A stretch of 64,000 bases of DNA from Diogma glabrata (GCA_963693315.1 OY856187.1:386301263-386365262); one strand, 5' to 3'. Counted from the first letter of the stretch, positions 24,598-37,475 are shown. Notes: generated from the sequence alone by a model not told the origin. A program made the numbers and translations.

Positions 24598-25725
24598 TTA
24601 TCGTTTCCTTAAATCTTTTGCGTTTCGGCGCAAAACTGTACTATCAGATTCCAACTGAATCCAATATGAACGCGGTGTACTATGAGCAGAATCGATGTGA
24701 GCCTTTTCCCACCCTAGCCTTGGTAAATGTACCCATATCTTTTCCCCCTGTACAAAATGTTGTTCTTCCCTAACACCTTTACTATCATAGTAATGTTTAT
24801 TTCTTACATTTTTATATTTTAAATTGTTTCTGATAGACGGAACAACTGAAGGTTCAAACAGTTCTTTTTTACACGGTAAATTTGATCTTGTCTGTCTACT
24901 CATAAGGAGCTCAACAGGAGATGCTGACACATCTTTAAGTGGCGTGTTACGGTACTCCAACAAAGCCACCCATAATTCACTTTTTGACTCATAACATTTT
25001 TTTATTAAATTTTTTGCAATTTGTACCGCTTTCTCAGCAAAACCATTAGATTGAGAATAGGTTGGACTGGTTGTTACTAATTTTATATCAAACATCGAGC
25101 AAAAATTATTAAATTCAAAAGAATTAAACGGCACATTATCTGAAATAATTTTACGTGGTATTCCATGATTAGAAAAAACCGTCTTCAATTTTGTAATTAA
25201 GGTAGATGCACGCTTTGAGTTTATCAACAGTATATCTAGATAACGTGAATAATAATCTGATAAAATTAAGTAACTTTTCCCTGCATATTCACAAATGTCT
25301 AATCCAATTGTTTCAAATGGTAACTCTGGAATTTCATGTGAAATCATAGGTTGTTTAATATTTTTATTTCTATATTTTTGACAAATATTACAGCCTACTA
25401 TTTGTTTCTCAATATCTTCACCTAATCCAGGCCAATACACCAATGTTCTTGATCTACTTCTTGTTTTATCTATCCCTAAATGCGATTGGTGTAATAATTT
25501 TAAAACATCCGATCTTAATGATTTTGGTATAATAACTCGATTATTCATAAACAATAAACCATCATCAATAACTATGTCGTTTCTATAACGAAAATAAAAC
25601 TTTAATTCATCATTTAAAACTTGTTTACTAACAGGCCAACCATCAAACAACATTTCTTTAATTTTTTTTAAACACGGATCATTTTCTGTTTCTCTTTGAT
25701 ATTCTAATTTCTTTTCATTACTCAT
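24598..25725 (-). pseudogene. Gypsy B integrase portion of Pol, 375 aa, cut off from its N-terminal part
   Basis: Opens with ATG at 25725 but is in the same frame as the upstream Gag-Pol, separated by TAA at 25768-25770 and 14 sense codons. It carries the H2C2 zinc-binding region (HQSHLGIDKT, then CNICQKY) and the catalytic pattern LDICEYAGKSY, ISDNVPF, and GFAEKAVQIAKN. The C-terminal part has IWVHLPRLGWEK and ends LRKR. Integrase inserts the cDNA into chromosomes. In this copy it would be made only by stop-codon readthrough or separate initiation. Whether the stop is fixed in the family or private to this copy cannot be told here. Confidence 0.88.
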
Positions 25726-25767
25726 ATTTATTGAATGTACTAACTCGTTTAAATCATTAATTTCTGA

Positions 25768-28518
25768 TTAACAAAAATCTTTATCAAAATACCTTGACAA
25801 TAGATCTGCCACGTATAAATATTTGCCAGGAACATACATTAAGTTTAATGAATATTTCATCAATCTCAATTTCATACGTTGCAGACGAGCTGAAGGTATT
25901 TTATCTAACTCTTTTTGCATGATACTAATCAAAGGCTTATGATCAGTTCGAACATTTACATTTATACCATATATATAGTAGTGAAATTTCTGACATGCAA
26001 AAACTACTGCAAGAAATTCCTTTTCTATTTGAGCATATCGAACTTCTGCATCTTTTAAACTGCGAGAAGCAAAGCATACTGGTTTGCCTTCTTGCATTAG
26101 ACAACACCCTAAACCATATTTTGAGGCAGCGGTTTCTATGGTGATGTCTTTTGATACATCAAACGTTTTTAACGTTGGTGCATCAGTAATTATTTCTTTA
26201 ATTTTACTTAAACATTCCGTGTGTGAGGGTTGCCACTCAAAAATAACGTTTTTCTTTAATAATTCGCGAAAAGGTTGTGATACTTCTGCAAGGTTTGGAA
26301 CAAAATTTCTCACATAATTGATCATACCTATTAATTTTTGTAAGTCTTTCTTATCCTTAGGTGGTTCTATTTTGTTAATTGCTAACATTCTATCTGGATT
26401 ACATGAAATCCCTTCTTCTGATATAACATGGCCTAAATATTTTACTTGTTGTACTCTATATTGTAATTTACTACCATTAAATTTTATATTTCTTTCGCGA
26501 GCTCTATCTGTAACTAATTTCAAAATTCTATCATGTTCATCTAATGTATTTGCAGCTATTATCACGTCATCTATATAAACAGAAACTCCATCTATACCAT
26601 CAAAATTTCTTTCATTATATTTTTGGAAAACTTCCGGTGCGATTTTAATACCAAACGCTAATCTTTTAAACGAGTAACACCCAAATGGTGTACTAAATGA
26701 ACACAGCTTGCTCGATTTTTGATTTAACTTTACCTGCCAGTACCCTTCTTTGAGATCTAAAACAGTATACCATTTTTTGTTATTTAATTTTGCCGCTACT
26801 TCAGTGAACGATGGAATTATATAGCTTTCTTCTTTAATTGCTTTATTTAAATCTTGAGGATCTAAACAAAGTCTTAATTGACCATTCGACTTTTCAACTA
26901 TTACTAAATTTGATACAAAATCTAAAGGCTCATTAACCTTTTCAATTATTCCACGTTTGACCATGCGATCTAATTCCATTTTCACCGGTTTCATTAAAGA
27001 TAGCGGTATTCTTCTAGCTGGCTTAATGCTGCCTGTTGTTCCTTCTTTCAGTTCAATATTAAAATTATCTACAAAACATCCTAATTGATCATCAAATATA
27101 TCAGCATTATCATTTAAAAATTTATCTTTACAATTCGAAATTTCATTAATTCTTTTAATTAAATTTAAATCTGAACAACCCGCTAAACCCAGTATTGGAA
27201 CTGAATTTGTATCAATAATCAAAAATTTTTGAACCGATATGTCATTATTCGACATACACACACATTCTGCAAAACCCAAAACATTCAATTTCGCACCACC
27301 GTATGCTTCAACTGCATTACTACATTTTATAATTTTTAAATTTTTAATTTTATTTGCATACCTTAAGGGCAACACATTTGCCTCAGCTCCCGTATCTAAT
27401 TTGAAAGTAACAATGCTGTCATTTATTCGAATTTTCTGATACCATGATTTATTGCTTAAACTAATAATTTCATTTGACATGGCATTAATTTGTAAAATGT
27501 CATCATGATGTTGAAATTTTACCTCTTGTATTTTTTTTAATGTACATTTAATCGCATAATGGTTCAGCTTTCCACAATTATTACACATTTTTCCAAAGGC
27601 AGGACATTGTTTTACCCCATGAAAAAATCCACAAAATCTACAATTAAAAGCGTAATTTTTATTTTTATTTCTAAAATTATTGCTATTATTATATCTAAAA
27701 TTATTTTGTTCCCTATTGTTATTAAATCTCTTTATATTTGAATGCAATTGATTTTGTTGTTGTTGTCGGTGTACTGTATTATTTTGTTTTTTAACTGTAT
27801 TTACACTCACTTTACCAGTTTTACCATACTCACTCTGTTGATCATTGTTTCTATTCACCGTTTGTTCTATACTGTTAATGCTTGATCCACCTATTTGCAT
27901 GTTGCTTGATTGTTGTTTCGTTACCTCTGATGCTCGGGCTATATTCACAGCGTTGTCACAAGTTAAATTCTCAGTTTCCAGTAATTTCTTTTGCAAATTT
28001 TTGTCACATACACCCAACACGATTCTGTCCCGCAGCATTCTGGCTTCATCTTCAAAATTACAAGTACGTACCAATTTACGTATATCCATAAAAAAGTTAT
28101 CAAATGGCTCGTTACTAGCTTGATAACGACTGTGAAACTTGTATGTTTCGTAAACTTCATTGGTCTTTGGTTTACAGAACGATTCGAACGCCTTGACCAC
28201 ATTGTCATACTTATCTTTTTCGTCAGCTGGTAAATTGAACGAATTAAAGACTTCAATGGCATCAGGACCTATTGTGTTAAGGAAAATGGCTACCTTAACT
28301 GGTTCTGATTTCTTCGACAACTCAATTGCCGTGGCAAAAATTCTAAAATTTTGCCAAAAAACTCGCCAATTTTCTGAAATATTTCCATTCAGAATCAATG
28401 TGTCAACCTTTCTCACATAATCCATACTTTTCCTTTCAATAAACACTGTTTTTGGTGGTCTACCACGAGGTCTTTTCACTTCACTTTTGTATTTTTCCTC
28501 ACCTCTGATTCTTCCCAT
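25768..28518 (-). pseudogene. Gypsy B Gag-protease-RT-RNase H, 916 aa, ended early by TAA
   Basis: The frame is open from a GTG at 28554, but the first ATG is at 28518 (MGRIRGEE). Residues 15-23 (KRPRGRPPK) form a canonical AT-hook. Gag follows, then zinc-knuckle cysteines (CRFCGFFHGVKQC, CNNCGKLNHYAIKC, about 293-325). Protease LDTGAE is near 373, RT YTVLDLKEGYWQV and YIDD near 647. The RNase H start reads IETAASKYGLGCCL near 793; the usual catalytic Asp (TDAS) is Ala here. RTDHKPL and VADLLSRYF close the domain. The stop TAA lies at 25768-25770 just before the integrase part. Probably a recent insertion with two lesions. Confidence 0.9.
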
Positions 28519-28600
28519 AAAATATAAAATTAATCTAACAATATACAACTTCACTTTGTTTTTAATTTTTTGATAATATATAACATATTTATATATATAT

Positions 28601-28617
28601 TTTTATCCTCAGCGCCA
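28601..28617 (-). promoter_or_regulatory. Gypsy B primer-binding site
   Basis: Immediately next to the 5' LTR the minus strand reads TGGCGCTGAGGATAAAA, starting with the TGG that pairs with a tRNA CCA end. tRNA not identified. Confidence 0.65.
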
Positions 28618-28803
28618 TGTATTATATGTTAAAAATGAAACACATGCGAATTAAATACTTTATGACTTATTTATTATAATTCCAATCAACAACTGGACTA
28701 AGCTAAAAGTTCTATCTATATCAAAATTAATAAAAGTACAGTTATCAATATTAATTAATGTGAGAAATAGGGTGGATGTAAAACTTCTATTATTTATACT
28801 ACA
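28618..28803 (-). repeat. Gypsy B 5' LTR, 186 bp
   Basis: TGTATTATATG to TACTACA on plus, followed by the gcaac duplication. Carries 11 bp more than the 3' LTR. Confidence 0.9.
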
Positions 28804-28808
28804 GCAAC

Positions 28809-31170
<2,362 letters not shown>

Positions 31171-31780
31171 GACGAGGGAAAGGTCGAGAAGAAGATTTTT
31201 GCTGCAAGGCATTCAGCAGCTGTGCGTGTTGGGTCTGCAATTCTTGATATCGCAGAGCCCAGACCTTGTCCTCACTGGAGGAAGAAGAAGGAGCGGCAGG
31301 AGAATCTACCGCACTTAGATTAGGACCAACTAATGTAACAAAAATTCTGTCGGCTATCTCAGCAGTCTTTTGCAAGTCAGCCTTGACTACCGCGATAGCG
31401 GTACGCACAGCCTGTGGAAGTTTATCTTCCCAAATAATTTTTAACATCTTTTCAGATACTAAACCTTGGGATTCAGCAGTTAAATCCCGAAGAAATTGTG
31501 AGGGCTTTTTATCCCCAAGTTCCATACCGCGTAGCACGTTGCGCAAGCGATCAGAAGGGCTGCTTGATAAGCGGTCTAAAAGAGCTTCTTTTAGCTTATC
31601 ATAAGGATTAACCGTGTCTGGTTGAGAAATAATGTCTCTTACCAGCGTAGCAAGACACGGCGTTAAGACACCAAGTACATAACCGTACTTGGCTTGCTGG
31701 GACTTAATGTTGCCCAGAGAGAATTGGCCCTCAAGCATGATAAACCAAAGTTCTGGTTTATCAGACCAAATGGGAGGGAC
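31171..31780 (-). pseudogene. Trapped gag fragment of an LTR retrotransposon
   Basis: About 200 codons of Gag with LGVLTPCLATLVRDII, DRLSSSPSDRLRN, LGDKKPSQFLRDL and LPQAVRTAIAV, a layout I associate with CsRn1-like Ty3/gypsy Gag (from memory). It lies exactly at the axis between two Penelope pieces pointing away from each other. The right edge overlaps Penelope over ttcaaaatcaattttttt-type text near 31781; the left edge shares ctatttg/aaaac text near 31170. Local overlap at joins suggests template switching. Confidence 0.75.
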
Positions 31781-32395
31781 TTCAAAATCAATTTTTTTCC
31801 AGTCTACAAGATAAAATTCAAAAACAGTTTTTAAGTAATGTTGTTTACCAAACTTTTTGTGATTGTCCTGCAACTTATACTGGCCGTACTACTCAACTTT
31901 TAAGCAAACGGATTTATCAACATAATAAAGATGCCTCATTAAATAACGATAGTGATGTTAGCGCTTTGTCTATGCATTTAAGATCAGCTAAACATATTAT
32001 AACTATGGACAATGTTAGAATTTTAGAGAGGGAGAATAATTTTAACAAATTACAAATGTTGGAAATGCTTCACATTAAAAAAAGTCCTAACTCCTTAAAT
32101 AAACAAACAGATTCAAACTACATTCATAATTTTTATAACTCAATTATAAATTAAATCATATGACAGCAAAAATCAAAGTAGCGTTTAGTTTTTCGGTAAA
32201 GTTTTATTTTTCAATTTTTTCTTTGTTTTAAAATTTTTTCTATTAAAATTCTGTGTTTCATATTCAACTTTTTGAAAATGATGCGATAAGCGTCGAAACC
32301 GGTCAAAGTTTTTTATGTAAAATATTTTTGTTAAAATATTTGTTAATTAAATAGGCTATACACCAAAAAACAATTTTTTTAATATAAAAATAAAA
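31781..32395 (+). mobile_element. Partial direct Penelope copy (pseudo-LTR)
   Basis: Direct repeat of the 3' end of the full-length element (34718-35330): end of the GIY-YIG domain, stop at 32152-32154 and 3' untranslated region. It runs straight into the 5' end of the full copy. Penelope elements are known to carry such a truncated tandem copy upstream, called a pseudo-LTR. No difference from the downstream copy was seen by eye. Confidence 0.9.
32266..32310 (+). ncRNA. Hammerhead-ribozyme-like motif in pseudo-LTR
   Basis: Stem I is AACTTT (32266-32271) pairing with AAAGTT (32305-32310). Stem II is GATGC, loop GATAA, GCGTC, with one G-U pair. GAAA follows stem II, then CCGGTC, so that ACCGGT forms a self-complementary, loop-free stem III and cleavage would fall after GGTC. 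The catalytic box between stems I and II reads TTGAAAAT instead of CTGATGA. The C3-G8 pair of the hammerhead would be U3-A8, a changed but still pairable combination. Hammerheads with minimal stem III are known in Penelope pseudo-LTRs. Self-cleavage activity is uncertain. Confidence 0.55.
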
Positions 32396-32448
32396 TAATA
32401 TTAAAGCCTAATAACCTTATATACATAATAATCCTCTTTTGGTGAAAT

Positions 32449-35088
32449 ATGGGGAAAACAAAACTAAAGAAACAGAGAAATCTTAATAGATTTTATTTAA
32501 AAAAGATTAGAATAAATTTTGGTTATAATATTTTTTATGATTTAAAAGTTTTTCTAAATTTGAAAGCATCTTTAGCTAAAGCTCTTAATAAGAAATATTT
32601 TTTGCTTAGATGCAGAAAAGAACGGATTTTTCCTAAACATTGCGAAATTAAAAAAGTTGGTAATATTGATGAAAGAATTTTTATGAAACATAAACAGCGT
32701 TTCCAGAAAGCAATTCTTAATCAAGAAATTAAAGAGAATTTTCAATTGATAAATAGTTTGGAAAATGAAATTTCTGTGTTATTTCAAAAAATTAATAATT
32801 TTGATTTGGAGGATAGCGTTGTTGATAATTTTTTCAAAAGAAGTGAATTTACATTTACAAAAATATTCAATGATTGCAAAGATTGTCATATCAAGAAAAT
32901 AATGAATCTTATGAATTTATCTATATCTAATATGCCTATTCCTACTACCAATCAACTTGATTTTGAAACTATAGAAGATTTAAATTCGAATACGAATTCT
33001 GGTCAAATACTAATCAATTCAATTGGAAATAATGGTAATGTTGATAGTAATATTAATAATGTTGTTTATAGTAAAGATAATTGGCTGCTAAATTTCACCG
33101 ATATAGATATACCTAATAATATTAGTTGTATTTTAAGTTATGGAGAAAAATTTTCGCCTCCAATCGACGTTAAAAATATTCCTTATATTCGCATTATAGC
33201 TGCAGTTGAAAGCTTGCTATACAAAATGAATGAAAATGAAATTGAAGCTCAAACTGTAATTCGTAACCGTTTGGTGAATATCCTTACAAATTTTAAATAT
33301 AATAATAATCATACTAAATTACTTAATGAAGAAGAGAGTTTAATGCTCAATGATATTAGACTTACAAAAATTTTTTTAAAAGAACATCCTGATGTTTTGG
33401 TTTCAAGAGCAGATAAGGGTAATGTCACTGTTCTTATTAAACGTAATGAATATTTTGAAAAAATGAGTCATCTATTAAATGATGCTAATACTTATATTGA
33501 AATTAAAAATATTGCTAAATCTAAATTAGAAAAAGAAATGAATGAAATGATTATGTGTTGGGAAAATGAAGGTCGGATAACTAGTTTTGATGGAAAAAAG
33601 CTACGTTGCCATAATAGTATTAATGCTCGGATGTATGGACTTGTAAAAGTGCATAAGCCTAACCGACCTCTACGACCTATTGTTAATTGTATAGGTACTG
33701 TGACTTATTGTTTATCAAAATTTTTATCTGATGCCTTAAATAAGGTTGTTGGTAAAACTACAACATATATTAAAAATGCTGAGGATTTTAAAGAAAAAAT
33801 TAAAAACATCTATTTGCCTCCAGGATACTCTCTTATTTCTTTAGACGTTGTTTCACTTTTTACTAATGTTAGTCGTGAAGCTGTTATTAATACAATTAGT
33901 AAAAAGTGGATGTCTATTAAGAAGGAAAATAAGTTGAAGTTAAAAAAGATAAATTTTATTGAAGCTTTGATGTTGGTTTTGAATAATTGCGAATTTACAT
34001 TCGATGGGAAATGTTATCGTCAAATTTTTGGATGTCCTATGGGTTCTCCAATTAGTCCAGCAGCAGCCAATCTTGTTATGGAACTTTTAGAAGAGGATAT
34101 TTTAAATCAATGTGATATTAAACCACCTTTCTTCTATAGATATGTCGATGATATTGTTACAGCTGTTCCGACTGATAAAATTGATGTTTTTCTTAAAGAG
34201 TTTAATGATTATGATAAAAATATTAAATTTACTTTGGAAATTGAAGCTGATAATCAATTGCCTTTTTTGGATCTTATTATTATCCATAATAGTGATGGCT
34301 CTTTAAGTACTGATTGGTATCATAAGCAAACGTGGTCTGGCAGATATCTAAATTTTGCGTCGTGGCTTCCTTTGAACTATAAGAAAAATACTGTGTTTCT
34401 TTTAGCTGAAAAAGTTATACGTCTTTCAGATTTGAAATTTCATCATAAAAATTTTAAAATGTTAACTGATATTCTTCTTTTAAATGGCTACCCTTTGTTT
34501 TTAATAAAACGCGGTATTAAAGATGCTATTTTTAAAAATGCTGTTCAAGAAGCTACAACACATGATAATACTTTTGTTCCAGTTTTTGAAAATAATTCTG
34601 AAGAAAGAAAAAAGAAATTTGTTTCGATTCCATATGTCAAAAATTTATTTGAAAAAATTAGCTGCTTGTTAAAACAATACGATATTAATACTGTTGGTTT
34701 ATCGTGCTCAAATTTTCAAAATCAATTTTTTTCCAGTCTACAAGATAAAATTCAAAAACAGTTTTTAAGTAATGTTGTTTACCAAACTTTTTGTGATTGT
34801 CCTGCAACTTATACTGGCCGTACTACTCAACTTTTAAGCAAACGGATTTATCAACATAATAAAGATGCCTCATTAAATAACGATAGTGATGTTAGCGCTT
34901 TGTCTATGCATTTAAGATCAGCTAAACATATTATAACTATGGACAATGTTAGAATTTTAGAGAGGGAGAATAATTTTAACAAATTACAAATGTTGGAAAT
35001 GCTTCACATTAAAAAAAGTCCTAACTCCTTAAATAAACAAACAGATTCAAACTACATTCATAATTTTTATAACTCAATTATAAATTAA
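32449..35088 (+). CDS. Penelope-like reverse transcriptase with GIY-YIG endonuclease, 879 aa, intact
   Basis: ATG at 32449. The N-terminal ~300 residues are basic and asparagine-rich. The Penelope-type RT begins near residue 320 with SRADKGNVTVLIKRNEYF and YGLVKVHKPNRPLRPIVN. Motif A (SLDVVSLFTNV) has its Asp at about 466. GCPMGSPISPAAANLVME is followed by YVDD at 565-568 and LPFLDLII. The C-terminal GIY-YIG nuclease starts near 776: VVYQTFCDCPATYTGRT, with the second half-motif as YTG, then SKRIYQHNKDAS. It would reverse-transcribe element RNA and nick the target. All visible catalytic residues are present, so this copy may be functional. Codon use is strongly AT-rich. RT and endonuclease together identify the Penelope group; a telomerase-like RT is its closest relative, as established knowledge. 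Confidence 0.95.
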   Translation: MGKTKLKKQRNLNRFYLKKIRINFGYNIFYDLKVFLNLKASLAKALNKKYFLLRCRKERIFPKHCEIKKVGNIDERIFMKHKQRFQKAILNQEIKENFQLINSLENEISVLFQKINNFDLEDSVVDNFFKRSEFTFTKIFNDCKDCHIKKIMNLMNLSISNMPIPTTNQLDFETIEDLNSNTNSGQILINSIGNNGNVDSNINNVVYSKDNWLLNFTDIDIPNNISCILSYGEKFSPPIDVKNIPYIRIIAAVESLLYKMNENEIEAQTVIRNRLVNILTNFKYNNNHTKLLNEEESLMLNDIRLTKIFLKEHPDVLVSRADKGNVTVLIKRNEYFEKMSHLLNDANTYIEIKNIAKSKLEKEMNEMIMCWENEGRITSFDGKKLRCHNSINARMYGLVKVHKPNRPLRPIVNCIGTVTYCLSKFLSDALNKVVGKTTTYIKNAEDFKEKIKNIYLPPGYSLISLDVVSLFTNVSREAVINTISKKWMSIKKENKLKLKKINFIEALMLVLNNCEFTFDGKCYRQIFGCPMGSPISPAAANLVMELLEEDILNQCDIKPPFFYRYVDDIVTAVPTDKIDVFLKEFNDYDKNIKFTLEIEADNQLPFLDLIIIHNSDGSLSTDWYHKQTWSGRYLNFASWLPLNYKKNTVFLLAEKVIRLSDLKFHHKNFKMLTDILLLNGYPLFLIKRGIKDAIFKNAVQEATTHDNTFVPVFENNSEERKKKFVSIPYVKNLFEKISCLLKQYDINTVGLSCSNFQNQFFSSLQDKIQKQFLSNVVYQTFCDCPATYTGRTTQLLSKRIYQHNKDASLNNDSDVSALSMHLRSAKHIITMDNVRILERENNFNKLQMLEMLHIKKSPNSLNKQTDSNYIHNFYNSIIN

Positions 35089-35199
35089 ATCATATGACAG
35101 CAAAAATCAAAGTAGCGTTTAGTTTTTCGGTAAAGTTTTATTTTTCAATTTTTTCTTTGTTTTAAAATTTTTTCTATTAAAATTCTGTGTTTCATATTC

Positions 35200-35244
35200 A
35201 ACTTTTTGAAAATGATGCGATAAGCGTCGAAACCGGTCAAAGTT
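35200..35244 (+). ncRNA. Hammerhead-ribozyme-like motif, 3' end of full copy
   Basis: Second direct copy of the motif, with the same stems: AACTTT at 35200-35205 and AAAGTT at 35239-35244. Confidence 0.5.
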
Positions 35245-35325
35245 TTTTATGTAAAATATTTTTGTTAAAATATTTGTTAATTAAATAGGCTATACACCAA
35301 AAAACAATTTTTTTAATATAAAAAT

Positions 35326-35330
<5 letters not shown>

Positions 35331-35400
<70 letters not shown>
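35331..35400. repeat. (AT)n microsatellite right of the Penelope cluster
   Basis: Dinucleotide AT run of about 70 bases adjoining the element 3' end (aataaaat). It mirrors the run at 29502-29614. Confidence 0.95.
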
Positions 35401-35404
<4 letters not shown>

Positions 35405-35528
35405 AAATTTTTTTTTTGTTTTTTTTTTTCGTCCGCTTATCATATATAGTCGTTTGGCACAAAAATTTTTCCGAAATTCCGAGATGAAGCCCATTGCAAT
35501 AGGTAGATTTTTATATGAAATCTACCTA
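35401..35528 (-). repeat. Dispersed repeat with terminal hairpin, copy 2 (reverse)
   Basis: Reverse complement of 3373-3504: the same gcttatcatatatagtcgtttg and gaaattccgagatgaagccc text, ending in the 11-bp stem TAGATTT...TCTACCTA. Together with the satellite on the left it shows that the Penelope cluster lies inside the same composite repeat as 3373-4470, in opposite orientation. Confidence 0.8.
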
Positions 35529-35599
35529 AAATATAAAATACAAGATACAAAAGAAAAGTCATAAAAATACGAAGAAATAAAATTAAGCAATCAAAAATT

Positions 35600-36420
35600 A
35601 ACTTATATGTCGGTTTGCAATGATAAAGTTCCTTAGCATTTTTTAAATGATTTATCGCAATTCAATTTTAATTCAGTCGGTAGTTCATTGTAGAGTGCTA
35701 TTGAATGATATTTAAGCGATGTTGGATTTAGTCTTTCAACATAAAGGTTCCCTGCATTCCGTGTATTGTAAGAATGAATATCACTATTAACTGCATAGTT
35801 TTGGTTTGTGTGCACATAGTTGTGCAATAAACTGTGGGCTAAAGATGCCACTCTCCATTTAAATTCCTCCTGAACCATAAGCAACTCCTACGTAACGTGA
35901 ATTTCTTTAGTACTCGTTCAAATTGGTAGTCCAAATAAATTTTTTATGGCACAATTTTGAATTCGTTGAACCTCATCAATTCGTCCTTTTACTGCTGTTC
36001 CCCACACTTCAATCGCATAAGACAACGTACTATGAAATAAAGCAAAATAAATCCCAGGTATGTATGAAGTTCAGCTTGGACTATGTCTTCATTTTTATAT
36101 GTAACCTTTATTTTAGCTGTTTCAAAAAAAGAATAAACTTAAATTTTTCGGCATTAATTATCAACTTATTAGCATTCATCCATTCAGCAATAACTTCCAT
36201 ATCTACGTTCATATTCGTACTAAGCTCGTTCAGATTGCTCGCAGCATAACTTAGAGCTATATCATCAGCAAACAAAAACAATCGTCCTTTTAGATTCAAG
36301 CAATATATCATTTATGAACAGCAAAATTGTAAAAGGCCAAGAATGCTTCCTTGGGGAACACCACAGTTAATCGTTTCACTGTCCGATATTGAATCCACTA
36401 TTTTGTTGTAAACCTTTTAA
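35600..36420 (-). pseudogene. LINE fragment: RT palm to C-terminus, CR1/Jockey/L2-like
   Basis: Minus-strand remains of a non-LTR retrotransposon ORF2. The CGVPQGSILG motif lies near 36350-36385, a frameshift follows, and then FADDIALSYAA with MNANKLIINAEKFK (36108-36311). After more frame breaks the C-terminal part reads YNTRNAGNLYVERL and LYNELPTELK (35633-35884), a tail typical of CR1/L2/Daphne-type LINEs. Heavily frameshifted and non-functional. Clade is an inference. It lies directly left of gypsy element C. Confidence 0.75.
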
Positions 36421-37168
36421 AACTAATCTATATTTATTGACCTTAAAGTGATATTGCAAAATTTAATTTGGTTTAAAAATTGTCTGTGATTTCACAATGT
36501 AAAAATTTAATACAAGTCAAATTGCATAGTCTCATTTTTTATTATATTTAAAAAATAAATATAATAAAAAGTGTGAACAAACTTAGTTTCTTGACTTGTG
36601 AATTTTTATATTGGGAAATCCTCAAAATTAGGTCAATTATGTTTAATTGTTTTATTAATTTTTAATTGGTTGTTTTCTTTTGATAACGGAAAATAACGGT
36701 TTACAACATTTCCCCTACAATTATTAATTATGAAAGAAATTTAAAAGCTAGGAGAATAGTTTTTTAGACACAGATTGAAGTGGTCGGTCAGCAACCAAAA
36801 AGTTAAGATTTAAGTGTCAGTTTGTAAAATAGTTAAGATTAAAGTGTCAGTCAATTCAAGATTTAAGTGTCAGTTTGGGAAAACAGTTAAGATTAAAGTG
36901 TCAGTCAATTTAAGATTTAAGTGTCAATAGGACTAGAGGGTTGTTTAAATTTGGGAGAGTTGCTTAAATAGCTTAAATACCAAACAAGAAAGTGTTAAAA
37001 ATAAATAAATATTACTTAAATAAATAAAAAGTGGTTTTTAATTAATTATAACAATTGGCAAAAATTATAAATGTTAATTCAGCTAAATTTAAATAATTAA
37101 CGTAAGTTAATTTAAATAACAGTGTTGGTGTGAGATATTTATATGCTAGCTAAAAAGGATATAACATT
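36421..37168 (+). repeat. Probable 5' LTR and flank of gypsy element C, with internal tandem repeats
   Basis: Precedes a primer-binding site at 37169, so the 5' LTR must end near 37165 (ggatataaca). Its left end is not determined because the 3' LTR is missing. It contains five copies of aagattaaagtgtcagt / agatttaagtgtcagt between 36800 and 36930, alternating two subtypes about 43 bp apart. Confidence 0.5.
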
Positions 37169-37186
37169 TGGCGCAGCCGGTAATCC
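37169..37186 (+). promoter_or_regulatory. Gypsy C primer-binding site
   Basis: TGGCGCAGCCGGTAATCC, resembling the TGGCGCAGTCGG site of 17.6/297-type insect elements (recalled, usually assigned to tRNA-Ser). The same site occurs on the minus strand at 59569-59585. Confidence 0.65.
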
Positions 37187-37475
37187 GCCCCTTGCAGTTT
37201 TGGATAAGCTAAAATCAATTCCAAAACACAAGGAAAGTTTAATCAAGCCTTAAGGTTAAATTTGGCGATTGCATTACAAAAAAAACAAAGCAAATTGTTT
37301 GTAATAGAAATACAAGGGAGACGGTGCCGTATTTCTGCAGAAAATACAGTACACCTACTCGGACAGAGTAAGGGCAGCGGCCGCTTTGGCGGATAAAGAC
37401 CAAGTGGTCAAACAGAAAAATAAAAGTCAGAACATCAAAACAACAAGCTAAAACAGTTAAGCAGTGAACAACTGG

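Larger units (their letters stand above)
24177..28803 (-). mobile_element. Gypsy element B: Ty3/gypsy retrotransposon inserted in satellite
   Basis: A 4627-bp element on the minus strand. LTRs begin TGTATTATATG and end TACTACA on plus, and gcaac flanks it on both sides (24172-24176, 28804-28808), a clean 5-bp target duplication. A purine tract (AAAAGGGGAGA on minus) precedes the 3' LTR and TGGCGCTGAGG follows the 5' LTR. Pol architecture and RT sequence suggest the Mag-like branch of Ty3/gypsy, an inference from memory. One in-frame stop separates RNase H from integrase, and an RNase H residue is altered, so this copy is probably not autonomous. Confidence 0.93.
32396..35330 (+). mobile_element. 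Full-length Penelope-like retroelement
   Basis: From the end of the pseudo-LTR to the (AT)n run. A short 5' leader (containing cataataatcctcttttgg) precedes the ATG. The single intact ORF and the 3' region duplicated in the pseudo-LTR define the unit. No target duplication can be seen because both outer flanks of the cluster are AT dinucleotides. Confidence 0.92.
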
